Source of the DNA: Deltaproteobacteria bacterium RIFOXYD12_FULL_56_24
GTDB taxonomy: Bacteria; Desulfobacterota; Desulfobulbia; Desulfobulbales; Desulfurivibrionaceae
Assembly (NCBI GenBank): GCA_001799285.1
Contig: MGTD01000032.1
Location: forward strand, 1-54,037
Length of the DNA: 54,037 nt
Reading direction: 5' to 3'
Shown: positions 26,698 to 34,122 of the stretch, in pieces
Position numbering within the stretch: position 1 is the stretch's first letter
How the letters are laid out: every line of letters starts with the position of its first letter
The notes under the pieces: model-generated
What the model saw: only the letters and a program-made list of their open reading frames with translations
Told to the model about the DNA's origin: nothing
Databases searched by the model: none
Translations under genes and position numbers: made by a program

Positions 26698-26823
26698 TCA
26701 GTCAACGGTGGCAGCAGTGGACGGAGCCGGGGTGTTCGGCCGACAACATGCCGGGTTGGCAGCAATTTCCTTGGGGGTGACACCTTCTTCGAAAACAACC
26801 ACCTGTTCCTTTTGTGTTCCCAT
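26698..26823 (-). CDS. Putative RiPP precursor peptide (geopeptide-like), 41 aa
   Basis: A small ORF with a near-perfect ribosome binding site (AGGAGG, 8 nt before the ATG). The peptide begins MGTQKEQVVVFEEGVTPKEI, an acidic amphipathic leader-like half, and ends AANPACCRPNTPAPSTAATVD, with a Cys-Cys pair, three prolines and a Thr/Ser/Ala-rich tail. It has no signal peptide. It lies directly upstream of a SPASM radical-SAM enzyme and directly downstream of a TonB receptor, with a hairpin on each side. That arrangement is typical of RiPP precursors. The modification and activity are unknown. Confidence 0.75.
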   Translation of the reverse strand: MGTQKEQVVVFEEGVTPKEIAANPACCRPNTPAPSTAATVD

Positions 26824-26860
26824 GATATTTTCCTCCTTGCTTTGTGTAGGGTTGAACAAA

Positions 26861-26875
26861 GGGCTCGGTGAGCCC
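26861..26875 (-). terminator. Short hairpin upstream of the precursor gene, possible leaky terminator
   Basis: On the minus strand GGGCTC-ACC-GAGCCC is followed by TTTGTT, 37 nt before the precursor ATG and 30 nt after the TonB receptor stop. The stem is only 6 bp and the T run is broken, so partial termination or RNA end protection is more likely than a full stop. Confidence 0.5.
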
Positions 26876-26905
26876 GGTAGCACAGTTAAAACAGGACAGC
26901 CTCGT

Positions 26906-28762
26906 TCAAAAACGAACCGTAACACCCGCCTTCATCCAGCGGCCGGCGGTTTGAAAATCGTAGTCGGTGTACTGAGAACCGCTGAACAGATTGTTGACCG
27001 AAAAGAAGAGATCGTAGCCAATCTCCTGAAAACGGAAATGCCTGGACATGGTCATATCCCAGATGATCGTGTCGTATTTATGGGTGATGGCGTTTCGCCG
27101 CTGTTCTGCCCAGAAATAATGAGCGCCCAGCCTGCCGGAATAGAGGTCGGAATCGTACTTCAAGAGCAGATTGGCCACCTGTTGATCGTCGTTTTCAAAC
27201 CGGTTACCATACCAGTCAGTCATGGAATCGTAATAATCGGTATAAGTATAAGTGTAATTGAGCGCTGCGGAAAGGTTGTTCCATTTGGCGGTCTCGGCCT
27301 CAAGCTCCAGGCCGGTGTGGGTAGTCTTACCGGTATTGACATAAGCCCCCCAAAAGTGGGTGGGGACGCTGCTGTCCCAAGACCAGGAATCTTTTTCCCG
27401 GTTCTGGAACAGAGTGCTCTTCATCCGGAGAAAAGGCAGGGAGGTGTTTTCGAGACCGACTTGATAAGACCAGGCCTTGCTTGGCTGGAGGGTGGTCGAA
27501 TAGGTGAGGAGGGCGGAGGGCGGCCGTCTGAATCCCCTGGCCACTCCGAGGCGAAGAAGGTTGTTTGACGAAAGCTGCCAGGTCAGACCAAGGCTGGGGC
27601 TCAGCATATCATCGGCGTTCAGATTCTGATCGTAGCGTAAACCGGGAGTAAGTGCCCACTTGCCAAAATTGATGGTGTCGTTGATGAAAAACGCCCAGAA
27701 TTCATCAAAGATCCTGTCCGGCACCCCTTTGTCCTCATAGTAATTACGATGGTGTTCGCCCCCGACTACCAGACTGTTGCTGGCATTTTTCCAGTTAAAG
27801 TAGCCCTCCACAGAACGGAGCGAGGCTTCCCGGCTCATCCAGGGATGCCTGTATTCACGAGCGAAATTCTGATAGCTCAAATGGTAATTGCTGTTTTCTC
27901 CGGGAGCGCCGTCGAGGCTCAAAATCTGGAACTGATCGTCTTCTTCGGTGTAGAATCGTTCCCCCCAGAAATTGCGGGATGACTGCACATAGTAGGGGTT
28001 AAAGCGGCCCATGCTTGCGGTGAGGGTCGAGGCGAAGGGCAGATCGGCGGAGAGCTTGCCGTAAAAGGTTTCGAAATCGCGGGAGCGATCGAAATCCTCA
28101 CTTACCAGGCCATCGCTGTTCAGGCCGCCGGCATGGAAATAGTAGCCGATCTTCTTGATCTTGCCGGCAACTTCGCCGTTGTATGCCTGGGTATTGCCTT
28201 CCCCGTAAACTGCGGTAAGAGAGCCTTCGGGCCGAAGGTTCTTGCCGGTGCCCTTGGTGATGATGTTGATTACCCCGCCCAGGGAAGAACCCCAGGTGGA
28301 GGAAGCCGCTCCCTTGATGATCTCGATCCGTTCGATGATCGAAACCGGAATCGCGTTGGTTTCGTTGAATTCCGAGTCAATAAAGGACCAGCGCATCCCG
28401 TCCAGGAGCACGGTCACATGCTCGTAATCCGAATTGTGAACATGAAGACTGCTTGGCCCGCCGGGATCCCGAGTTGTGGACATAATGAACATCCCGGCGA
28501 CATATCTAAGCACATCCGCCACCGTATGGGCGCGCAAGGCCTCGATCTCTGCGGCGGTGACGATGCTGACGTTCTCCGCAACCTGGCTCATGGGCTTGGG
28601 AGCGCGGGTGGCGACCTCGACCAGCTGGGAATCATCGAAGTACATGGTCATGGGAGCTGAAGCCCCCCGCTCGGCTCCGCTGCTTAAGCCGGGCAGCAGG
28701 GCGAGGAGAAAAAAGGCTGTTCCGGCGGAGGTGCGACTAACAAAAAAAATTGGACGCAGCAT
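26906..28762 (-). CDS. TonB-dependent outer-membrane receptor
   Basis: A 618-aa beta-barrel receptor. Signal peptide 1-29 (cleavage near LSSGA). A TonB box candidate lies around VEVATRAP. The plug domain has AENVSIVTAAEIEALRAHTVADVLRYVAG and GGVINIITKGTG. The barrel of alternating amphipathic strands ends in GVTVRF with the terminal Phe expected for assembly. Related receptors import siderophores, cobalamin or peptides. Here it is the first gene before the RiPP precursor and maturase on the same strand, suggesting uptake or sensing linked to that peptide (inference). No cobalamin riboswitch was found upstream. A GGGAG ribosome binding site precedes the ATG. Confidence 0.9.
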   Translation of the reverse strand: MLRPIFFVSRTSAGTAFFLLALLPGLSSGAERGASAPMTMYFDDSQLVEVATRAPKPMSQVAENVSIVTAAEIEALRAHTVADVLRYVAGMFIMSTTRDPGGPSSLHVHNSDYEHVTVLLDGMRWSFIDSEFNETNAIPVSIIERIEIIKGAASSTWGSSLGGVINIITKGTGKNLRPEGSLTAVYGEGNTQAYNGEVAGKIKKIGYYFHAGGLNSDGLVSEDFDRSRDFETFYGKLSADLPFASTLTASMGRFNPYYVQSSRNFWGERFYTEEDDQFQILSLDGAPGENSNYHLSYQNFAREYRHPWMSREASLRSVEGYFNWKNASNSLVVGGEHHRNYYEDKGVPDRIFDEFWAFFINDTINFGKWALTPGLRYDQNLNADDMLSPSLGLTWQLSSNNLLRLGVARGFRRPPSALLTYSTTLQPSKAWSYQVGLENTSLPFLRMKSTLFQNREKDSWSWDSSVPTHFWGAYVNTGKTTHTGLELEAETAKWNNLSAALNYTYTYTDYYDSMTDWYGNRFENDDQQVANLLLKYDSDLYSGRLGAHYFWAEQRRNAITHKYDTIIWDMTMSRHFRFQEIGYDLFFSVNNLFSGSQYTDYDFQTAGRWMKAGVTVRF

Positions 28763-28957
28763 GTGGATCTCCCAAGCAAATAATTAAATATTGCGCATAA
28801 TCCTAACAGTTTAGGCGCTCCCCCCTGCTCTCCCCTTGATTAAAGACGGCCCTGCCGCGCATTTAACCCTGCAATCTCTGCTTGCACAATACCGTGCAAG
28901 GCTCTAGGATTACTGCATGTGTTTGACACCTATCATTTCCAACGGGTCTATCCACCG
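28763..28957. promoter_or_regulatory. Divergent control region between receptor and binding-protein genes
   Basis: It holds a perfect 7-bp inverted repeat with a 6-nt spacer, CTTGCAC/GTGCAAG (28881-28900), of operator size. It is framed by TAATCCTA (28798-28805) and its complement TAGGATTA (28905-28912). Both divergent transcription units of the RiPP locus start around here, so it is the natural place for shared regulation. Promoter boxes could not be fixed. Confidence 0.45.
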
Positions 28958-29905
28958 GTGAAAAAGTGTACCCCCCTCCTGGCGCTGTTGTTTCTGGCCT
29001 TGTCCGTTCCGGCCTGGGCGCTGGACTGCGTTCTGCTTCAGTCTTCGCCGCTCAAGCCCTATGAGGAGGCCCGCCAGGGCTTTGAAAATGGTTGGTTCGG
29101 CCAGCAGCATTCATCCTCTGGGCCGAAAAGTATTATCAGCGGCAACAACGTTACACATATTTTGCTTTCCGAGCAACAGACAACAAACGATTTTTCCCTG
29201 AAAAAACAACTGCAAGGGGCCCGACTGGTGGTGACCATCGGCGACCAGGCCCTGGAGTTTGTTAGAGGCCTGCGGGGGGTACCGGTGATCTATCTCCTGG
29301 CGCCCTCGGCCCCACCATCCCTGCCCAAAAACTTTGTCGGCATCGAGATGCGCATCCAGCCTTCCCGGCAGCTGGCCGCAATCAACCGGGCGCTGCCCAA
29401 GGTCCGCACCATCGGCGTCCTCTACAACCCGAGTAAATCCGGCCGCTGGGTGCAGGAGGCGCTGCTTTCGCCGGTTAACTCGGTCCAGACCATGCTTTTC
29501 AAAAAGTTCGACAAGCAGACCGGCGTGCCCGGCGCCCTTCAGGAGCTGACCGGCAAGATCGACGCCTACTGGCTGCTCCCCGATCCACAGCTAATCACGC
29601 CCCAGGTCTTGGGCAGCCTTTTTGAATTCTCCATGCGATACCGCGTTCCCATCATTAGCTTTTCGGAGAAATATCTGGCCCAGGGTGCTGCCTTGGCAGT
29701 GACCTTCGACACCGCCGACCTGGGGGCCCAGGCCGCCGAGCTTGGAGCGAATCTCGCTCGCAACGGCCTGGACCAGGACACCCCCGCTCTCATCCCGCCC
29801 CGCAAGGTCAGGGTGCTGGCCAATCCCACGGTGCTTATGCGATTGGACTTCCCCTTCGACCCATCCGGTATCGACGAAACCTATATCCCGGAGGTCGGAC
29901 GATGA
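28958..29905 (+). CDS. ABC-type substrate-binding protein (COG2984-like), sensor partner
   Basis: A secreted periplasmic binding protein of about 315 aa. Starting at GTG 28958 it has a good signal peptide (VKKCTPLLALLFLALSVPAWA, cut before LDC); a GTG at 28919 would add 13 residues with no benefit. The body shows the two-lobe COG2984 pattern (LVVTIGDQALEFVRGLRGVPVIYLLAP, KVRTIGVLYNPSKSGRW, DAYWLLPDPQLITPQ, RVPIISFSEKYLAQGAAL). No ABC permease is encoded nearby. Its stop overlaps the kinase start by 4 nt, which suggests a ligand-presenting role for that kinase. Confidence 0.82.
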   Translation: MKKCTPLLALLFLALSVPAWALDCVLLQSSPLKPYEEARQGFENGWFGQQHSSSGPKSIISGNNVTHILLSEQQTTNDFSLKKQLQGARLVVTIGDQALEFVRGLRGVPVIYLLAPSAPPSLPKNFVGIEMRIQPSRQLAAINRALPKVRTIGVLYNPSKSGRWVQEALLSPVNSVQTMLFKKFDKQTGVPGALQELTGKIDAYWLLPDPQLITPQVLGSLFEFSMRYRVPIISFSEKYLAQGAALAVTFDTADLGAQAAELGANLARNGLDQDTPALIPPRKVRVLANPTVLMRLDFPFDPSGIDETYIPEVGR

Positions 29906-31653
29906 ATCTTCTGAATTCGCTTTGGCTGAGGAGAAAATACTGGTGCCCGCATGGCTACCGCCTGAAGCTGTTCCTCTCCTTTCTCGGGGTTATGATCCTC
30001 TGCGGCGCCGGCCTGATTGTGCTTTTCGGCCAGATCCAGAGGCAGACCCTGCTGGAGGAGACCCACAGCCGAGGGAGATACGTTGCCTCGATCCTGGCCC
30101 GCAGCCTGGAAACCCCGCTTTTTTTTATGAACAGGGCGCAAATCAACGCGAATGTGGAGGCGGTTCTCGGAGTAACCGACCTCGTTGCCGTGTTCATCTA
30201 TGATAAGGATGGCCAGCGGATTTTTTCCCGTGTTTCGCCCCAGGCAGGCGCGTCCGCTTTCGGGCCGGAGGGATTGGCCCAGCTCGCCAAAATCATGACT
30301 GAATTCTTTATCCCAGGCGAGGAGGAGGTCAGCATTCATTGGCATCAGGGGCAGTTCCTTGCGTTCGACAAAAGGGTCATCAGCTCCGAACCGTCCAGCG
30401 ATCAGGCCTCTCTATTTTTTGACACCGGTGAGCAGCCAGAGAACGTGGTAACCGATCTTGGCGGCGTGCAGCTTGTTTTCAGCCTCGCCAATTATCAACA
30501 TAGCCTAGGGCAGATCATCCGGCATGCGGCCCTGGTCTTCCTCGCCTTTCTGCCCATTTCTCTGCTTATCGCTTTCCTGTTGGCCAGGGATGTGGTCAAG
30601 CCCTTACGCACTCTGGTCGAAGGCCTGCGAATCCGGCTGGGTAAGAGAGAAGAAGAAGAAGAAGAAGAAGAAGAAGAAGAAGAAGCACCCGATGAACTCG
30701 GCCAGCTCGACATCCGTCTGAAGCAACTGGTCGGCCGGCTTGACCAATCCTTTGCCACCATCGCGCAAATGAACGAAGGGCTGGAGCAACAAGTGGTTGT
30801 CCGCACCGCCGAATTAACCAAGGCCATGCAGGAGCTCAAGGAGACCCAGGCCCAAATAGCGCAGACGGAAAAAATGGCTGCCGTTGGCCAGTTGGTGGCC
30901 GGGGTGGCCCACGAGGTCAACAACACCACCAATTTTGTCACCGGCGCCCTGGCCCCCCTGGAAAAACGGCTGGCGGAGCTGCGAATGCTCGTGGCTGACC
31001 AGTCTAAGCAGGCGGAGCCGGAGCCTGATCGACCGGATCGGCCGGATCGGCCGGATCGGATTAAAGAGTTGATGCAAAGCATCGACCTGCTTCTCGGCAA
31101 TATCCGGGAAGGGGCCCGGCGCACCAGCAAGATCGTCACCGATCTTAAGAATTTTTCCCGGCCCGACAAAGACCGCGTTCACCAGATCGACATCAATCAT
31201 TGTCTGGAAAGCACCCTGGCCCTGGCCATGCCTGAGTACCGGTACCGGATCGAGCTGGTCAAGGAGTTCGCCCCGGATCTGCCCACGATTGCCGGTTCCC
31301 AGGGGCAATTATGTCAGGTGTTCATGAATCTGATCATCAACGCGGTCCACGCCCAGCCGGACAAGGGTTTTTTGCTGATTCGCACCTTCCGCGCCGAGGA
31401 TGGGGTGCATGTGGTGTTTGCCGATAAGGGGCCGGGTATTCCCAAAAAAATTCAGGCGCGAATATTCGAGCCTTTTTTCACCACCAAGAAAATTGGCACG
31501 GGCCTGGGCTTGAGCATTTCCTTCGGCATCATCAATAAACACCGAGGCACAATCCTGGTGCGGAGCGAGCCTGGCCAGGGCGCGGAATTTGAGATTATCT
31601 TGCCGGAAAAACCGGAACCGGTCATAATGCAGCATGAAGAGGATGAAAAATGA
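29902..31653 (+). CDS. Membrane histidine kinase with poly-Glu linker (kinase 2 of the RiPP locus)
   Basis: A 583-aa sensor kinase. TM1 about 22-44, periplasmic sensor about 45-205, TM2 about 207-230, HAMP, then twelve consecutive glutamates (250-261) and a coiled coil. H-box GQLVAGVAHEVNNTTNF (His337). A PDRPDRPDRPDR repeat lies between the two DHp helices. The HATPase has NLIINAVHAQP, FADKGPGIPKKI and GTGLGLSISFGIINKHRG. It overlaps both the binding-protein gene and the receiver gene by ATGA, so the three are coupled. The catalytic core is nearly the same as in the kinase at 23887. Confidence 0.9.
   Translation: MNLLNSLWLRRKYWCPHGYRLKLFLSFLGVMILCGAGLIVLFGQIQRQTLLEETHSRGRYVASILARSLETPLFFMNRAQINANVEAVLGVTDLVAVFIYDKDGQRIFSRVSPQAGASAFGPEGLAQLAKIMTEFFIPGEEEVSIHWHQGQFLAFDKRVISSEPSSDQASLFFDTGEQPENVVTDLGGVQLVFSLANYQHSLGQIIRHAALVFLAFLPISLLIAFLLARDVVKPLRTLVEGLRIRLGKREEEEEEEEEEEEAPDELGQLDIRLKQLVGRLDQSFATIAQMNEGLEQQVVVRTAELTKAMQELKETQAQIAQTEKMAAVGQLVAGVAHEVNNTTNFVTGALAPLEKRLAELRMLVADQSKQAEPEPDRPDRPDRPDRIKELMQSIDLLLGNIREGARRTSKIVTDLKNFSRPDKDRVHQIDINHCLESTLALAMPEYRYRIELVKEFAPDLPTIAGSQGQLCQVFMNLIINAVHAQPDKGFLLIRTFRAEDGVHVVFADKGPGIPKKIQARIFEPFFTTKKIGTGLGLSISFGIINKHRGTILVRSEPGQGAEFEIILPEKPEPVIMQHEEDEK
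30649..30684 (+). repeat. (GAA)12 microsatellite in the kinase HAMP linker
   Basis: Twelve identical GAA codons in a row give a Glu12 tract just after HAMP. The use of a single codon implies recent slippage rather than selection on the protein alone. Length changes by whole units keep the frame. Confidence 0.9.
31024..31059 (+). repeat. 9-bp tandem repeat coding Pro-Asp-Arg x4
   Basis: Four in-frame units of about CCGGATCGG encode PDR repeats inside the kinase DHp region. The first unit differs by two bases (CCTGATCGA). The kinase at 23887 has no such repeat at the matching place. Confidence 0.85.
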
Positions 31654-32156
31654 GTAAGAAAAAAGGCCGAGTACTCTATGTGGACGATGAGGAAATCAAT
31701 CTGATCAACTTCCGGGAAACCCTGCGGGATGATTTCGAGATCTTTATCGCCTGTTCCGGCCATGAGGCGCTGGCCCTTCTCGAGCGGGAGGGGGAGATGG
31801 CCCTGGTGGTCACCGACCAGCGGATGCCGAGGATGAGCGGCATTGAACTGTTGGCCATGGTAAGGGAGCTGTACCCGGACACCATCCGGATGATCATCAG
31901 CGCTTACACCGAGATCCACGAGCTGATCGAGGCCATCAACAAGGTAGAGGTTTACCGGTATTTCGTCAAGCCCTGGCAGGAAGACCAGTTGCGTCTCAGT
32001 ATCGGCAATGCGGTGGGCTCCTATAATCTGGGCCAGGAAATCAAGGATTTCGTTGATGAAGGAAGAAGGCATATGGCGGAAAGGCAACGGAATTTTGAGG
32101 AAAATGTAACTATCCAGCTCAAGGCCGGAAACAAACAAAAACAACCCAAACCGTAA
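31650..32156 (+). CDS. Single-domain response regulator with repeat-derived C terminus
   Basis: A 168-aa receiver protein: acidic pocket VDDEE (11-15), phospho-acceptor Asp56 (TDQRMPRMSG), switch Ser/Thr in ISAYTE, and Lys in YRYFVKPW. No DNA-binding or enzymatic domain follows, so it likely relays phosphate or binds a partner. The ATG overlaps the kinase stop (ATGA). The last 17 residues (VTIQLKAGNKQKQPKP and stop) are encoded by a dispersed repeat also found at 53.1-53.3 kb, so the original C terminus was probably replaced. Confidence 0.88.
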   Translation: MSKKKGRVLYVDDEEINLINFRETLRDDFEIFIACSGHEALALLEREGEMALVVTDQRMPRMSGIELLAMVRELYPDTIRMIISAYTEIHELIEAINKVEVYRYFVKPWQEDQLRLSIGNAVGSYNLGQEIKDFVDEGRRHMAERQRNFEENVTIQLKAGNKQKQPKP

Positions 32157-32303
32157 CTATCCAGCAGTGCCGTAGCTGCTAGGCAGAAGCCTGCGACGTG
32201 TGCTTGGTGCCCATGAGCAGGCTGATATAGCTGAGTTGAGCAGCTTGTCTGCTCAAACGAAACTTATACCCTCTGGGTGCAACAACGCAGATGCGGTGCT
32301 GCT
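32106..32303 (+). repeat. Family B MITE-like repeat, copy 1 (interrupted by repeat C)
   Basis: From GTAACTATCCAGCTC at 32106 through a second GTAACTATCCAGCAG at 32153 to GCAGATGCGGTGCTGCT at 32303 it matches the reverse complement of 53147-53288 almost base for base. About 55 nt (32228-32281) interrupt the match and equal hairpin repeat C. The terminal inverted motif GTAACTATYCAGCAG resembles family A ends. No transposase ORF is present. It overlaps the end of the first receiver gene and the first codons of the second. Confidence 0.85.
32228..32281 (+). repeat. Hairpin repeat C, copy 1, nested inside family B
   Basis: About 54 bp with the hairpin GAGCAG-CTTGT-CTGCTC, ending CCCTCTGGGTGCA. 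It is a close match to the reverse complement of about 48111-48160. Its borders coincide with the break in the family B repeat, so it inserted into that repeat. Confidence 0.8.
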
Positions 32304-32950
32304 TGCTGTTTATTGATGACGAGGAGATCAACCGGAACAACTTCCAGCAAACCTTTGCCGACGAGTACGAGATCCTGCTGGCCGCTTCGGGGGAGGAGGC
32401 TCTGGAGATCATGGCCCGGGAAGACGATCTCGCCCTGATCCTCTCCGACCAGCGGATGCCTGGCCTTTCCGGGGTTGAGATTCTTGCCCGGGCCCGAGAG
32501 CTTGTCTCGCAGGCGGAACGGATCATGATTACCGGCTATTCCGACCCGGACGACATCATGGCCGCCATCAATCAGGGGCAGGTGTACAATTATATCCTCA
32601 AGCCCTGGGCCAGCGGCGAGCTGCGTATCGCTATCATCCAGGCGGTGGAGCGGCATCAGCTGAAAAAGGAAAATCGGCTTCTGCTATCAGCCCTGGAAAA
32701 AAAGAATGCCGAGCTTGAAGAGCTGGTCCGGACCAGGACTCAGGAGCTGAAAAATCTCCAAAGCCTCCTGCCCATCTGCTCATACTGCCGGAAGATTCGG
32801 GACGACAAGAATGCCTGGCACGAGCTGGAGACTTATCTGCGCCGACACAATGACATCCTCTTTACCCATGGCATCTGTCCGCACTGCTACGAAAACATGA
32901 TGGGGGAACTGGCGGATATGGGGCAACGAAAACAACCTGACCAGGAGTAA
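32291..32950 (+). CDS. Response regulator with C-terminal Cys-rich (zinc-ribbon-like) segment
   Basis: A 219-aa protein: receiver (1-125; FIDDEE, Asp53 in LSDQRMPGLSG, Lys in NYILKPW), coiled coil (KKNAELEELVRTRTQELK), then the motif LLPICSYCRKIRDDKNAWHE, with THGICPHCYENMM further on (CxxC plus CPxC). That tail is common in signalling proteins of this phylum and may bind metal. Its ATG and first four codons (MRCC) lie inside the family B repeat, and no ribosome binding site is visible, so the native start was probably lost or replaced. It is the likely second partner of the two kinases. Confidence 0.82.
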   Translation: MRCCLLFIDDEEINRNNFQQTFADEYEILLAASGEEALEIMAREDDLALILSDQRMPGLSGVEILARARELVSQAERIMITGYSDPDDIMAAINQGQVYNYILKPWASGELRIAIIQAVERHQLKKENRLLLSALEKKNAELEELVRTRTQELKNLQSLLPICSYCRKIRDDKNAWHELETYLRRHNDILFTHGICPHCYENMMGELADMGQRKQPDQE

Positions 32951-32952
32951 GC

Positions 32953-34110
32953 CTATCTCTTATCCTTGGCCAGGGACAGGGCAAGCCGAGCCGCCCGTAC
33001 CGAGGCCCCTGGGCCGCCCAGCTGTTCCCGCACCTCGGCCAGACCGGCCAGCATGCGAGTGCGCTCTGCCTGGTTTGCCACCAGGCGCACGGTAGCAGCG
33101 GCTATTTTTTCCGGCACGGCCGCATCCTGCAGCAACTCCGGCACCACCTTCCGCTCGGCCACCAGATTGACCAGGGATGCATATTGTACCTTGATCAGCC
33201 GCCGACCCAAAAAATAGGTGAGCGGCGAAACCTTGTAAGAAATAACCATGGGTACCTCCAAAATGGCCAGCTCCAGGGAAACCGTCCCCGAGGCCGCCAT
33301 CACCGCATCGCAGGCCGCCATAAGTTCGTAGCGGTTTTCCCTGATCACCCGTACCTCGACCCCAGCCTCAGCCAAGCCGTTGGCCAGCAGATCAGCCTCG
33401 CTCAGGGTGGGGGCCAGGGGCAGGAGAAAGAACACCTTACCCATCTGCTCTTCTATCAGTTTTGCCGCCGCCAGAAAGGTTGGGAGCATTGCGGCTATTT
33501 CCCGCCTGCGACTGCCGGGCAGGATGCCGATCACCTTACTCTCCGGGGCAATGCCCAGGGAAGCTAAAAACTCGGTCCGGGGCCTGGCGGCGCGCACCGT
33601 GTCCAGGAGGGGGTGGCCCACATACTCCACCTTCATCCCGCGTTTCTGGTAAAACTCCTTTTCAAAAGGCAGGATCACGGCCAGCCGGTCCACCAGCTTT
33701 TTGATGGTCTTGACCCGGCCGCTGCGCCAGGCCCAGACCTGCGGACTGATGTAATAGAACACCGGGATGCCGAGCAGCTTGGCCTTTTTGGCCAGGATCA
33801 GGTTGAAGTCCGGATAGTCGATGAGGATCAAAAGGTCGGGGGGCTGCTCGCGGAGCCGTTTTTCCAGGGCGCGCATGGCCTCGCGAATGAAACGGAAATG
33901 ACTGATAACCTCGATGATGCCGACCACGGCCAGACGGGAGGAATCGTAAAGGATCTCCATCCCGCAGGAGGTAAGGGCCGGACCGCCGATGCCGCAGACC
34001 GCCAGATTGGGGGCCTGTTCCCGCATGGCGGCGACGAGCTTGGCTCCGTGCATGTCGCCGGAGGCCTCCCCGGCTACAAGCATGATTTGGAGGCTATTCA
34101 GGTTTGCCAT
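32953..34110 (-). CDS. lpxB: Lipid-A-disaccharide synthase
   Basis: A 385-aa glycosyltransferase (GT19) that joins UDP-diacylglucosamine and lipid X in lipid A synthesis at the inner membrane. Motifs: MLVAGEASGDMHGAKLV, FYYISPQVWAWRSGRVK, ILPFEKEFYQKRGM, IGILPGSRRREI and AASGTVSLELAI. Length is normal. It ends 2 nt from the convergent response-regulator gene and follows a Gfo/Idh/MocA gene by 12 nt, as in lpx clusters of related bacteria. Confidence 0.94.
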   Translation of the reverse strand: MANLNSLQIMLVAGEASGDMHGAKLVAAMREQAPNLAVCGIGGPALTSCGMEILYDSSRLAVVGIIEVISHFRFIREAMRALEKRLREQPPDLLILIDYPDFNLILAKKAKLLGIPVFYYISPQVWAWRSGRVKTIKKLVDRLAVILPFEKEFYQKRGMKVEYVGHPLLDTVRAARPRTEFLASLGIAPESKVIGILPGSRRREIAAMLPTFLAAAKLIEEQMGKVFFLLPLAPTLSEADLLANGLAEAGVEVRVIRENRYELMAACDAVMAASGTVSLELAILEVPMVISYKVSPLTYFLGRRLIKVQYASLVNLVAERKVVPELLQDAAVPEKIAAATVRLVANQAERTRMLAGLAEVREQLGGPGASVRAARLALSLAKDKR

Positions 34111-34122
34111 GGTTTTCTGATT

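Noticed and set aside
28763-28918. Cobalamin riboswitch upstream of the TonB receptor
   Set aside because: No B12-box-like sequence or matching stems were found on the minus strand in the short leader.
32106-32303. A complete insertion sequence
   Set aside because: Under 200 bp and without any transposase ORF; at most a non-autonomous element.
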